A stretch of DNA of 64,000 nt from Pseudomonas sp. 14P_8.1_Bac3 (GCF_025466085.1 NZ_JANLOD010000026.1:28623-92622); one strand, 5' to 3'; numbered from the stretch's first letter, positions 43,497 to 52,412 are shown. Notes: generated by a model from the letters alone, not told the origin. Made by a program: numbers and translations.

Positions 43497-45101
43497 ATGA
43501 GTGATGCATTGATTTCGCATCATGCAGAGCTGAATCCACAACCGGGGGCGCCGCGTGAACCGCGCGCCCTCGACGTGGTGACACCTGATGCAGATGGCAA
43601 TATCAACTGTGATGTAGTGATTATCGGCTCGGGCATGGGCGGTTCGACCTTTGCCCACGCCTTGCGCGACAGCGGGCTGGACATTGTGATCGTCGAGCGC
43701 GGTGATTTCCTGCCCCGTGAGATTCAGAACTGGAGCGCCGAAGCGGTGTTCGCCGAAGGCCGCTACCGCAATGCCGAACAATGGCTGGATCAATCCAATC
43801 AAGCGTTTTCACCCGGTGTGTTTTATTACGTCGGCGGCAACACCAAATTCTACGGGGCCATGCTCCCGCGGTTTCGCGAAGAGGATTTCGGCGAAATTCA
43901 GCACGCCGAAGGCGTGTCGCCTGCGTGGCCGATCAGTTACGCCGACCTTGAACCCTGGTACGCGGAGGCGGAAAAACTCTACCGGGTACATGGCCTGGCG
44001 GGCACCGACCCCAGCGAGCCCTGGCGCTCGGGGCCTTTTCCACAGCCTGCGCTCAAACATGATCCGGCACTGGTTCCGTTGGAGCAAAGCATGCGGCGCT
44101 CCGGGCTCAAACCCTTCGTGATGCCCGCTGCCGTGGATTATGGCGACGGTGGCGGCTGCGTGTTGTGCTCCACCTGCGACGGCTATCCCTGCCTCGTCGA
44201 TGCCAAGGCTGACGCGGAAGTCTCGGCCCTCAGGCCTGCCCTGCGCAGTGGCACCGTAAGGCTGTTGACCCGTACGACCATCAAGCAATTGAACACCAGC
44301 CAGGACGGCCGGACCGTGACCGAGGCACTGGGTGTCATCAATGGTCGGGACGTCACGCTTAGGGCCAAACGTTTCGTCCTCGCGTGCGGTGCGGTGAACA
44401 GTGCGGCACTGTTGTTCAAGTCAGCGAACGATCAGCACCCTGAAGGGCTTGGCAACCGCTCGGGGCAATTGGGCCGCAACTACATGGTGCACAACAGCAC
44501 GTTCATGCTGGCGGTGGATCCACGGCGCCGGAACAAGGTGATCTTCCAGAAAACCCTGGCGATCAACGATTGGTACAGCGCCAGCTCGCACAACGCTTTC
44601 CCCTTGGGCAACGTACAGATGCTGGGCAAAATCCGTGAGCCGATGATCAGCGCCATGCGGCCGTGGCTGCCTAAGTTTGCGTCGCGATACATCACCGACC
44701 ATAGCGTCGACTTGTACCTGACCTCGGAGGATTTACCGACGCAAGAGAACCGGGTCACGTACGACAAGCAACGTGGCGCGATCAAAGTCCACTGGATACC
44801 GAATAACCTCAAAGCCCATGAGGGACTGGTGAGCAAGACCAGTAAAGTCATGCGCGATGCGGGCTATCCGGTGATCCTCAAGGCACGCATGGGCATTGCC
44901 ACCAACTCGCACCAGTGCGGCACCGCCGTCATGGGCAAGGACCCCGCTTCAAGCGTGCTGGATGTGAACTGCAAGCTGCATGACCTGGATAACGTCTGGG
45001 TCGTCGACAGCTCGTTCTTCCCATCTTCAGCGGCGGTCAACCCGGCACTCACCATCGCCGCCAACGCCCTTCGGGTCGCAGCAAATTTCAAGCGCCTGTA
45101 G
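43497..45101 (+). CDS. GMC oxidoreductase of the pyranose-oxidase-like branch (module B)
   Basis: A 534-residue GMC flavoprotein of a branch different from the two module A copies. After a ~36-residue leader it has CDVVIIGSGMGGSTFAHALRD (FAD site), YYVGGNTKFYGAMLPRFRE, a Cys-rich insert (GGGCVLCSTCDGYPCLVDAKAD), and the C-terminal NSHQCGTAVMG (catalytic His) with SAAVNPALTIAANALRVA (Asn). This pattern is shared by pyranose 2-/3-oxidases and glycoside 3-oxidases, so oxidation of a sugar ring carbon is plausible. No signal peptide is present. Last gene of the ThuA-ThDP-GMC operon, followed by a REP doublet. Confidence 0.86.
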   Translation: MSDALISHHAELNPQPGAPREPRALDVVTPDADGNINCDVVIIGSGMGGSTFAHALRDSGLDIVIVERGDFLPREIQNWSAEAVFAEGRYRNAEQWLDQSNQAFSPGVFYYVGGNTKFYGAMLPRFREEDFGEIQHAEGVSPAWPISYADLEPWYAEAEKLYRVHGLAGTDPSEPWRSGPFPQPALKHDPALVPLEQSMRRSGLKPFVMPAAVDYGDGGGCVLCSTCDGYPCLVDAKADAEVSALRPALRSGTVRLLTRTTIKQLNTSQDGRTVTEALGVINGRDVTLRAKRFVLACGAVNSAALLFKSANDQHPEGLGNRSGQLGRNYMVHNSTFMLAVDPRRRNKVIFQKTLAINDWYSASSHNAFPLGNVQMLGKIREPMISAMRPWLPKFASRYITDHSVDLYLTSEDLPTQENRVTYDKQRGAIKVHWIPNNLKAHEGLVSKTSKVMRDAGYPVILKARMGIATNSHQCGTAVMGKDPASSVLDVNCKLHDLDNVWVVDSSFFPSSAAVNPALTIAANALRVAANFKRL

Positions 45102-45120
45102 CATCGGAAAAACGCAAATC

Positions 45121-45190
45121 CTGTAGACGCCCGGCTTGCTGGCGATGGTGATCTTGTTGACGCTATCGCCAGCAAGCGGGCTCCTGCAAA
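45121..45190. repeat. Short REP doublet
   Basis: Arms CTGTAGACGCCCGGCTTGCT (45121-45140) with GGCGATGG, and GCTATCGCCAGCAAGCGGGC (45162-45181) with CTCCTGCA. The centre is only about 12 bp, shorter than other doublets here. It fills the gap between convergent GMC and LacI genes. Confidence 0.78.
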
Positions 45191-45216
45191 GGGCCGCTTG
45201 CCCCTGCGGGAAGTTT

Positions 45217-46317
45217 TCAGGCGTCGGTTGGCGGGAGTTGTTGCGTAGATGTCCGCACGATGAGCTTGGTGGCGAAGATCTTCTGCTCAGGTTCGAGCCG
45301 TGTACCGGCCGGTGCATTCAATTGCTCGGTCAGCAGCCGCGCGGCGTACACGCCCTTCTCCACCATCGGCTGGCCAATGGTGGTCAAACCCAGCTGAACC
45401 GCCTCAGGAATGTCATCGAAGCCGATCACTGAAAGGGCCTGCGGGACTTTTCGATTCAGCGCGTGCGCAGTTTTCATGCAGGCGATTGCCATGACGTCCG
45501 AGCACGCCACCACCGCGGTCACCTCATTGGATGTCAACAACGTAAAGGCCGCCGTTTGCCCGGAAGTCGAATCCAGCCCGCCAGCCTCGATAATACTCAG
45601 GTCCTCGAAGGCCAGGCCCGCCGCGCTAGCCGCTTCCACATACCCGGTGAGCCGCTCCCTGACAATGCGCTCACTGGCGCTTTTGAAACGCGCTTGATCA
45701 ATCGGTCCGCGATAACCGTCGGGATTGAGACGGTCAATGATGATGCCGATCTTGCGATGCCCCAGGTCCAGCAGATGTTGCATCTGCGTCCGGGCGGCAC
45801 CTCGATCATCGATGCCGACAAAGAACGAGTCGTCCACCAGCGGCGAATCGATGACTACAAACGGAATGTTCTGTTTCACCACCGCCAACACGGCCGGGTG
45901 ATCATCCGGCAGGGTCGAGATAATCAGACCATCCACCAGCCCGCGCAGGGCCAGGCTGCCGTGATTCTCCGCCTGGGCTCGACCGACCAGCCGGTTGTTA
46001 TTCAGCGGGAACAACGTCAGAGCGACGTTCTCCAGTTCGCCCACTTCACTGATCCCGCGCAACAAGGCAATGGTGCAGGGGTCGGCGAACGCCAGGGACA
46101 GCTTGTCCATCATCATCAGCCCGATCGCGCCGATCTTGCCGGAACGCAAGCTGCGCCCCAGCACGTTGGGCCCCGGATAACCCAGGGAAGCCGCGACCTC
46201 GAGGATATGCTCGCGCTGGGCCTGCGACAGTTTGGAGGGGCGATTGTAGGCGTAGGACACCGCCGGCTGAGACACCCCCGCCGCCAGTGCTACATCTTTC
46301 ATTGAAACGGATGCCAT
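45217..46317 (-). CDS. LacI-family transcriptional regulator of module B
   Basis: A 366-residue LacI/GalR-type repressor. The helix-turn-helix and hinge are at the N-terminus (SMKDVALAAGVSQPAVSYAYNRPSKLSQAQREHILEVAASLGY). The rest is a periplasmic-binding-protein-like sensor (IGAIGLMMMDKLSLAFADP; IPFVVIDSP; HRKIGIIIDRLNPDG; VVACSDVMAIACMKTA). It follows an MFS gene by 56 bp in the same direction and probably shares its transcript, whose promoter has an operator copy, giving autoregulation. The palindrome GTTATACGTATAAC at four promoters of this module is its likely target. The inducer is unknown, presumably a pathway substrate or intermediate. Confidence 0.9.
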   Translation of the reverse strand: MASVSMKDVALAAGVSQPAVSYAYNRPSKLSQAQREHILEVAASLGYPGPNVLGRSLRSGKIGAIGLMMMDKLSLAFADPCTIALLRGISEVGELENVALTLFPLNNNRLVGRAQAENHGSLALRGLVDGLIISTLPDDHPAVLAVVKQNIPFVVIDSPLVDDSFFVGIDDRGAARTQMQHLLDLGHRKIGIIIDRLNPDGYRGPIDQARFKSASERIVRERLTGYVEAASAAGLAFEDLSIIEAGGLDSTSGQTAAFTLLTSNEVTAVVACSDVMAIACMKTAHALNRKVPQALSVIGFDDIPEAVQLGLTTIGQPMVEKGVYAARLLTEQLNAPAGTRLEPEQKIFATKLIVRTSTQQLPPTDA

Positions 46318-46373
46318 CGCTTGCTTCCCGATCTTTTTGAAAACCCCATGCGAGGTCGTAATAAAACATGCAT

Positions 46374-47543
46374 TCAGTGTAACCGTTGACGGGAACCCTT
46401 CGGAACCAGTCGAGTGGCACTGAGCATCACCGCGATCATCAATGACGCTACAGCGAGCAGCGCTGCGGACAGACTCGTCGAGTGAGCGACGAACCCGATA
46501 ACGGCCGGCCCCATCAGGATACCGAGGTAGCCAAGGCTGGTTGCCGCCGCGATAGCCAATTCACCCGGCATTGTCCGTTGCGCGCCCGCCAGCGAGAGAT
46601 AAACCGGCGCAATGTTCGCCAGGCCGGCGCCGATCACCGCGAAGCCCAACAGGTTCAACAGCCAGTCCGTCGTCAGCACGACCATCAGAAAACCCAGCAT
46701 GACCACCAGGCCACCGCCAATAAGCACCACGCGCGAACCCAATTTCAGCAGGATCCGGTCACCGTTCAGTCGCCCCAAAGCCATCATCACCGCGAACGTT
46801 GCGTACCCCAAACCGGCAATGGAATGTTCAACCCCGCGGACCTCGGTGAGAAACACCGCGCTCCAGTCGAGAATTGCGCCTTCAGCGAGAAAGGCGAACA
46901 GGCACAGCACACCCAGCAGCAGCACCTTGCGGGTCGGCCGGACAAAGATCGGGCTGCCCTCATCGCCGCTTCGCCCCAGCATTTGCCGCCCGGCGGTCAG
47001 GACAAACGCGACCAACGCCGCCATCACCGCACTGCTGGCCAGCAGCGGCGTCGCGCCCAGCCATAACAACGCGGTGATACCCGCCGCACTCACAATCGTC
47101 CCGAGGCTGAACAAACCGTGAAAACCGGACATGAGCGAGCGCCCGGTAGCACGCTCAACCATCACGCCCTGAACGTTCATCGTCACGTCCACCGCTCCAC
47201 AGCCTGCGCCGAACACGGTCAGGGCAAACATCAAACCGGCGAATGAATGCGTCGTTGCCAACAGCGGCAGTGTCAGCAAGACCAGCGCGATACCGATATG
47301 CATCGTGAAGCGACACCCCTTCCTCGCGTTGAGGATCCCGGCGAGCGGCATCATCACCAGTGAGCCCAGGCCCAGGCACAGCAGCAACAGGCCCAGGGCG
47401 CCGTCATCGACGCCGGCCCGGCTGCGAGCATAGGGAACCAGCGGCGCCCAGGCCCCCATGCACAGGCCTGACAGCAGAAACGTAAGCCGATAAGCCGTCA
47501 TGTCCGGAGTGGCGCACGGCAGTACCAATTCTTGAGACGACAC
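46374..47543 (-). CDS. YbjJ-like MFS transporter (module B, copy 1)
   Basis: A 389-residue MFS carrier with about 12 helices, of the YbjJ/FucP-like branch (AWAPLVPYARSRAGVDDGALG, VDVTMNVQGVMVERATGRSLMSGFHGLFSLG). Starts at GTG 47543 with GAGG five bases upstream. The segment D-x-T-M-N...V-E and GFH are also found in its divergent neighbour at 47805, so both belong to one family. An operator lies 28 bp upstream. Substrate unknown, probably a sugar or pathway compound; export is also possible. Confidence 0.82.
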   Translation of the reverse strand: MSSQELVLPCATPDMTAYRLTFLLSGLCMGAWAPLVPYARSRAGVDDGALGLLLLCLGLGSLVMMPLAGILNARKGCRFTMHIGIALVLLTLPLLATTHSFAGLMFALTVFGAGCGAVDVTMNVQGVMVERATGRSLMSGFHGLFSLGTIVSAAGITALLWLGATPLLASSAVMAALVAFVLTAGRQMLGRSGDEGSPIFVRPTRKVLLLGVLCLFAFLAEGAILDWSAVFLTEVRGVEHSIAGLGYATFAVMMALGRLNGDRILLKLGSRVVLIGGGLVVMLGFLMVVLTTDWLLNLLGFAVIGAGLANIAPVYLSLAGAQRTMPGELAIAAATSLGYLGILMGPAVIGFVAHSTSLSAALLAVASLMIAVMLSATRLVPKGSRQRLH

Positions 47544-47570
47544 GGAAACCTCAATGTTCGGACAATTGAA

Positions 47571-47584
47571 GTTATACGTATAAC
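47571..47584. promoter_or_regulatory. Likely LacI-family operator, MFS copy 1-LacI promoter
   Basis: A perfect GTTATACGTATAAC, 28 bp upstream of the GTG of MFS copy 1. Together with the copy at 47726-47743 it brackets the divergent promoters. Confidence 0.72.
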
Positions 47585-47725
47585 CTAAAACAATCCGTTA
47601 GGCCAATGCGTCTTTACAACGCAGCGATGCCGCATCGTGCACAGCAATGGAGCAATTATCTGGCCGACCTGCAACGAGTCTGAAATAAGTTGACAGCCTG
47701 TGAGCTGCCAATGTTATTTTTGATG

Positions 47726-47743
47726 GAGTTATACGTATAACTC
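47726..47743. promoter_or_regulatory. Likely LacI-family operator, MFS copy 2 promoter
   Basis: An 18-bp perfect palindrome GAGTTATACGTATAACTC, 62 bp upstream of the GTG of MFS copy 2. Its centre is 157 bp (about 15 helical turns) from that of the other operator, which suits looping by a tetrameric LacI-type repressor. Confidence 0.75.
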
Positions 47744-47804
47744 TAATACCGCCACCTTCCATATGCACGAACAACCCACAAAAAAACAATAGGGACGATG
47801 CAGC

Positions 47805-49100
47805 GTGATAAACAACCTTCCACGAACACCCATTCCAGCCCGTATTCGCAAGGCGCGTATCGCCACCTTCGTGGGCTTCATGATGATCGGCGCAATGATG
47901 TACATCTGGTCGACAGGCGTGAGTGTCTTCAGAGCGCAACTGGGCTTCACCGGGGAATCGGGGGACGCGAACTTCGGCCTGATCGCCCTCGGCGTCGGCG
48001 TAGGTTCCGCGGCGGGTGCGCTATGGGTGGGCCGCTTGCTGGACAGCTTCGGTGCGAAACCGGTGATTACCGTGTGTGCCCTCGCCTATCCGCTGTCCAT
48101 CATTCCCCTGGGTTTCGTCAGCGGTTTCTGGTTCGCCTTGTGCTTCGGTGTCGCACTAGGACTTTTGCGCGGGGCGATGGACACCGCACTGAATGCCCAT
48201 GGCGTTCAGGTCGAACGTTTCTATCAACGCTCGATCATGTCTGGCTTCCACGCGTTCTATTCGCTGGGCGGTTTTTTGCTGGGCATGGTGTGCAGCTGGC
48301 TGACCGGCTTCTACACCGACAGTGTGCAAGTGCCCTACACCGTATTGGGCGTGGCGCTGTTCATCGTGGGTTGTTTCTTCAGTCGCTGGTTGCTGGGCAA
48401 ACACGATGTACCGCTGCCGTCGTCCAGCGACTGGCAGACCGGCGCACAGTCGCTTGATGAAGTCGGCAAAGGTCCCTCGGCCAAAACCCTGCTGGTCATG
48501 ATTGCCCTGGGCACCCTGCTCTTGGGCAGCATGATGGGGGAAAATGCGATTGCCGATTGGGGCCAGGAATACATACGCCGAGAGTTCTCGACGACGACGT
48601 CGATAGCCGGCATGGCGGTGTCCATCTTTGTCGGCGCAGCGTTCGTCGGGCGTCTTTTCGGTGATCGGCTCGCGGCAGCGTTTGGTAATGCGCGAGTGGT
48701 GTTCGGATGCGGGGCGCTGTGCGTGCTCGGGATGATCATCACTATTGTCGGTGGCACCGCGGTCACCGGCATCGTCGGCTATGCCCTGTTCGGCCTTGGC
48801 CTGTCCTGTATCGCGCCGTTGATGATCTCCGCCGCGGGGCGCAGGGACCCGAAACACGCAGGCCGCAACATTGGCATCGTCAACTGCATCGGTTTTTCCG
48901 GGATGCTCGTAGGCCCCGCCGTTATCACGGTGATCGTCAGTAACTTCGGCTTAAGCAAGCTGATGTTTTTCCCGTTGATCATGCTCGGTTTGCTGGCGAC
49001 ATTTGGCCCATTGCTGATGCGTGGACCTCAAGCTGTTAAGCGCGAAAAGCAACGCACTCAGCGCAACATTGACGCGGCCACTAAAGAAGAGTGCCTCTGA
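47805..49100 (+). CDS. YbjJ-like MFS transporter (module B, copy 2)
   Basis: A 431-residue MFS carrier with about 12 helices, of the same branch as copy 1 (MDTALNAHGVQVERFYQRSIMSGFHAFYSLG). It starts at GTG 47805 with AGGGA nine bases upstream. The central loop has a low-complexity stretch (LPSSSDWQTGAQSLDEVGKG). Controlled by an operator 62 bp upstream. It is followed by the SDR gene after a 128-bp gap, so they may share a transcript. Substrate unknown. Confidence 0.83.
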   Translation: MINNLPRTPIPARIRKARIATFVGFMMIGAMMYIWSTGVSVFRAQLGFTGESGDANFGLIALGVGVGSAAGALWVGRLLDSFGAKPVITVCALAYPLSIIPLGFVSGFWFALCFGVALGLLRGAMDTALNAHGVQVERFYQRSIMSGFHAFYSLGGFLLGMVCSWLTGFYTDSVQVPYTVLGVALFIVGCFFSRWLLGKHDVPLPSSSDWQTGAQSLDEVGKGPSAKTLLVMIALGTLLLGSMMGENAIADWGQEYIRREFSTTTSIAGMAVSIFVGAAFVGRLFGDRLAAAFGNARVVFGCGALCVLGMIITIVGGTAVTGIVGYALFGLGLSCIAPLMISAAGRRDPKHAGRNIGIVNCIGFSGMLVGPAVITVIVSNFGLSKLMFFPLIMLGLLATFGPLLMRGPQAVKREKQRTQRNIDAATKEECL

Positions 49101-49228
49101 AGCCCCACCGTAACGTTCGTCAGGCCATCCATCTGGCGCAACAGCGCACTCAAGTTGGCGCACTGAGGCATGCCAACGGGTCGCTGGCTCAGTAGCGTGT
49201 GCGCACATCAAAAAGAAGGATAGCGTTC

Positions 49229-49924
49229 ATGAATGACTCACTCGCCCGGCGCGTCGTCGCGATCACCGGGGCATTTGGTAATTTGGGTGCAACCCTGGCC
49301 AGAATGGCCGCGGCCCAAGGCGCCTGCCTGGTATTGATTGATCAGACTGCCTCGGCGATGCCTTCGTCGCCAACGCGGCTGGTGCTGTCCGGCATCGACC
49401 TGACTTCGTATGCCGACTGCGAGGAAGTGGCGCGGCGCATCCATGAGCATTTCGGGCGGCTTGACGGGTTGGTCAACGTGGCGGGAGGGTTTGCCTGGGA
49501 GTCCGTGCAAGACGGTGCACCGCATACTTGGGACCGGCTCTTCGCTCTGAACGTGGGTACAGCGTTGAATGCCAGCAAGGCCGTGCTGCCGCTGCTCCTG
49601 GAGTCGTCGGCCGGACGCATCGTCAATATCGGCGCCGGCGCTGCGGCTAAAGCGGGATTGGGGATGGGTGCCTATGCGGCGTCCAAGTCGGGCGTCTTAC
49701 GCCTCACTGAAAGTCTGGCCGAGGAACTCAAGGATAACGGCATCACCGTCAACGCCGTGCTGCCGAGCATCCTCGACACCCCTCAGAACCGCGACGCCAT
49801 GCCCGATGCAGAGCATGACCGCTGGGTGACGCCGGCACAGCTGGCGGCGGTGATTCTGTTCCTGCTTTCGGACGCGGCGACGGCCATCACGGGGGCCGGC
49901 ATTCCGGTAACGGGTCGGGTCTGA
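49229..49924 (+). CDS. Short-chain dehydrogenase/reductase, active-site Ser replaced
   Basis: A 231-residue SDR with the cofactor motif VVAITGAFGNLGATLARMAA, the VNVAGGF (NAG-type) motif, and the Y-x-x-x-K pair in GAYAASKSGVLRL. The catalytic Ser expected 13 residues before the Tyr is Ala (NIGAGAAAKAG). This is shared by a small SDR branch, so it may be active on an unusual substrate. ATG 49229 with AAGGA eight bases upstream is preferred to the upstream frame at 49199. The N-terminal pattern GxFGxLG suggests NAD preference is possible. It is probably the last gene of the module B unit. Confidence 0.84.
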   Translation: MNDSLARRVVAITGAFGNLGATLARMAAAQGACLVLIDQTASAMPSSPTRLVLSGIDLTSYADCEEVARRIHEHFGRLDGLVNVAGGFAWESVQDGAPHTWDRLFALNVGTALNASKAVLPLLLESSAGRIVNIGAGAAAKAGLGMGAYAASKSGVLRLTESLAEELKDNGITVNAVLPSILDTPQNRDAMPDAEHDRWVTPAQLAAVILFLLSDAATAITGAGIPVTGRV

Positions 49925-50008
49925 TTCGCAGACGGGCGTCGCTCGCCGTGGCGATGCCCGTGCTGTTAGACTCCGGCTCCCAACCGGATCACCGGATTCC
50001 CGTCGCCA

Positions 50009-51028
50009 ATGCGTCCTGCTACCGCCAGTGCAGCTTTCGTCAACCACGTCCTTGATGTCGCCGAGCAGCATGGCTGCGAGGGTGAATCGCTCCTTGCCAC
50101 AATCGGTTTGCCACGGGAGCGGTTGTCCGACCCGATCCTGCGTATCCCCATGCATCAGCTTAGAGCCCTGCTGGCGCTGTCGGCGTCGATCACCGGCTTG
50201 CCGCATTTCGGATTGTTGGTAGGCGCCGCTGTGCGGCCGGGGACCTATGGCGTACTGGGTTATGTGTCGATGACCAGCGCTACGCTCGGCGAGTCGATGA
50301 GCATGATCCGGCGTTTCGGCAAGATCGTTTTCGACAGCCCGTCGAGCCAGACGCATATTGAAATCAATGACGGTCGCGTATTGGTGGAGGACCAGCGCAT
50401 CAGCGAATTGGAGCCCTACTGCGCTTTCCAGCAAGAAGCTGTACTGACAGGGTGGACAGCGTTTGGCCGCTGGTTGATTGCCAGCAACCACCCGGTGCTG
50501 GCAGTCACGATGAGGCATCCGGCGATGGGTGATCCGGCCGTCTACGAACGTTTCTTCGGTTGTCCGGTGCAGTTCGGCGCCAAGCGCAACAGCCTGGTAT
50601 TCCCCGCGTCGATGCTCGCCATGCGGGTACAGGGCGCCGACCCGCGTACGCACAAGAGCCTGCTTCTGGAAGCCACCCTGCAACTGGGCCGTTCCTATGC
50701 GCCGCTGTCGGTGATTGGCCGCCTGCGGGCCCTGTTGGTGGAGCAGCTGCCCGGTGGCGACTTCAGCCTCGAAAGCCTGGCCAGCCACCTCGCCATGTCG
50801 CCGCGCACGCTGCAACGCAAACTCGCCGTCGAGGGGGAAAATTTCACCCAGGTGCTGGAGACGATGCGCATGGAACTGGCCGACCATCACCTGCGCAGCA
50901 CCGACGCCAGCATCATGGATATCGCGTTGACCCTGGGCTTCTCCCAGGCCAGCGCGTTCAGCCACGCCTTCCGCCAAGCCCGCGGGATTTCTCCGGCAGA
51001 TTTTCGCAAGGCGCTTCACAAGCAGTAA
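50009..51028 (+). CDS. AraC-family regulator, OruR/ArgR-like with arabinose-binding-type domain
   Basis: A 339-residue regulator. The first ~220 residues match the sensor domain of the OruR-type AraC group (HVLDVAEQHGCEGESLLATIGLP; GLLVGAAVRPGTYGVLGYVSM). The last ~95 residues are the AraC DNA-binding domain (LESLASHLAMSPRTLQRKLA; MDIALTLGFSQASAFSHAFR). It is upstream of the desaturase and the DUF1302/DUF1329 pair, all in one direction, and may regulate them. The start ATG at 50009 has no strong SD but fits the family start. Confidence 0.87.
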   Translation: MRPATASAAFVNHVLDVAEQHGCEGESLLATIGLPRERLSDPILRIPMHQLRALLALSASITGLPHFGLLVGAAVRPGTYGVLGYVSMTSATLGESMSMIRRFGKIVFDSPSSQTHIEINDGRVLVEDQRISELEPYCAFQQEAVLTGWTAFGRWLIASNHPVLAVTMRHPAMGDPAVYERFFGCPVQFGAKRNSLVFPASMLAMRVQGADPRTHKSLLLEATLQLGRSYAPLSVIGRLRALLVEQLPGGDFSLESLASHLAMSPRTLQRKLAVEGENFTQVLETMRMELADHHLRSTDASIMDIALTLGFSQASAFSHAFRQARGISPADFRKALHKQ

Positions 51029-51167
51029 AAACGCCTCGTCAAAGGCCGGCCTGATGTCGCGCGCGACATGAAAATTGGCGCCATTCAACATGGACCCTGA
51101 CGCGCTGGGTCAAGCCCTTGGATGAGGATCGGGTTAGCTTCCTTGCTACATAACAAGGAGGCAGAAA

Positions 51168-52409
51168 ATGCCCAATGCCATCGTCTATGCGATCCCCGCA
51201 TTCTTCGTGTTGCTGTTGCTGGAGTTGCTCTGGAGTTTCTGGCGACGCCGCCAGACCTTTGCCTTGAGCGACAGCCTGTCGAGCATTTCCCTCGGCCTGG
51301 GCGGCCAGGTGCTGAACATCTTCGCCAAAGGACTCAACATCGGCATCTACTTGCTGGCGTACAAGTACCTCGCGCTTTTTGAACTGTCCCCCTCGCAGTG
51401 GTGGGTATGGGCCATCGGCCTGATCGGCTACGACTTCTGCTACTACTGGCATCACCGCATGGGCCACGAGACCAACCTGGTCTGGGCCTCGCACGTCGTG
51501 CATCACTCCAGCGAAGAATTCAATTACTCGACCGCGATGCGTCAGACCAGCACCGGTTTTTTCACCAACTGGTTCTTTTACTGGCCGCTGGCACTGATTG
51601 GTTTGCCACCGCTGGTGTTTATCGTCAGCGGTGCCGTGGTGCTGGGTTACCAGTTCTGGATTCACACACGCCATATCGGCAGCCTTGGCTGGTTCGACTA
51701 CTGCTTCGCCTCCCCATCCAATCACCGCGTGCATCACGGCCAGAACGACTACTGCGTGGACCGCAACTACGGCGGTGTGCTGATGCTGTGGGATCACCTG
51801 TTCGGCAGCTTCGCCAAGGAACGGCCGGCGCAAGAAGAGCCGATTATTTATGGCATCCATGGGCAGCTCAAGACCTTCGATCCGATCAAGGCAAACCTGC
51901 ACAAATACCTGGGTCTGCTGGAGGATTTTCGTCTCGCCGACAACTGGCGCGATCGCCTCAAACTCTGGTTCGCCCCGCCTGGCTGGCGGCCCGCCGCCGC
52001 CCATCGCCTCAAGCCGCATCCGCCCCATGACATCAGCGCCTTCCGCATCTACCGGCCGCGCATTTCCAATGCAACCGCGCTCTATTGCCTGTTGCAGATG
52101 GCGCTGATCATGCCGCTGGGGATGGGGTTCATCGCCTTCGCTTTCCAGCTCAGCCTGCCTTGGCAACTGCTCGGCGCACTGTGGGTGCTGGCTTCGCTGT
52201 GGGTGTTGGGCCGCACCCTGGAAAACGCGCCAGGCAATGGTCGTTGGCAGGTGCTGTGGCTTTGCTCGCTGGCCATCCCGGCGGCCATCGCCCACCTGCA
52301 ATGGGGCCTGCCGATCGCCTGGGTGGTGACGCTGTTCAGTGTCGCCAGCCTGGTGCTGCTGGGTACGCTCGTGCGTTCGCTGCGCCGTCCATTGCCATTG
52401 GAGGTGTGA
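51168..52409 (+). CDS. Fatty-acid-hydroxylase/sterol-desaturase-type membrane enzyme
   Basis: A 413-residue integral membrane di-iron enzyme. It has the eight-histidine pattern: HHRMGH in YWHHRMGHE, HVVHHSSEEFN, and HRVHHGQNDYC, with membrane helices before and after, and a further ~150-residue hydrophobic C-terminal part (VLASLWVLGRTLENAPG...). Members hydroxylate or desaturate lipids. The long C-terminal extension is shared by bacterial family members but is of unknown role. AAGGAGG before the ATG gives a strong SD. The next gene starts 4 bp later (SD in the end of this one), so they are co-translated. Confidence 0.88.
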   Translation: MPNAIVYAIPAFFVLLLLELLWSFWRRRQTFALSDSLSSISLGLGGQVLNIFAKGLNIGIYLLAYKYLALFELSPSQWWVWAIGLIGYDFCYYWHHRMGHETNLVWASHVVHHSSEEFNYSTAMRQTSTGFFTNWFFYWPLALIGLPPLVFIVSGAVVLGYQFWIHTRHIGSLGWFDYCFASPSNHRVHHGQNDYCVDRNYGGVLMLWDHLFGSFAKERPAQEEPIIYGIHGQLKTFDPIKANLHKYLGLLEDFRLADNWRDRLKLWFAPPGWRPAAAHRLKPHPPHDISAFRIYRPRISNATALYCLLQMALIMPLGMGFIAFAFQLSLPWQLLGALWVLASLWVLGRTLENAPGNGRWQVLWLCSLAIPAAIAHLQWGLPIAWVVTLFSVASLVLLGTLVRSLRRPLPLEV

Positions 52410-52412
52410 TTG

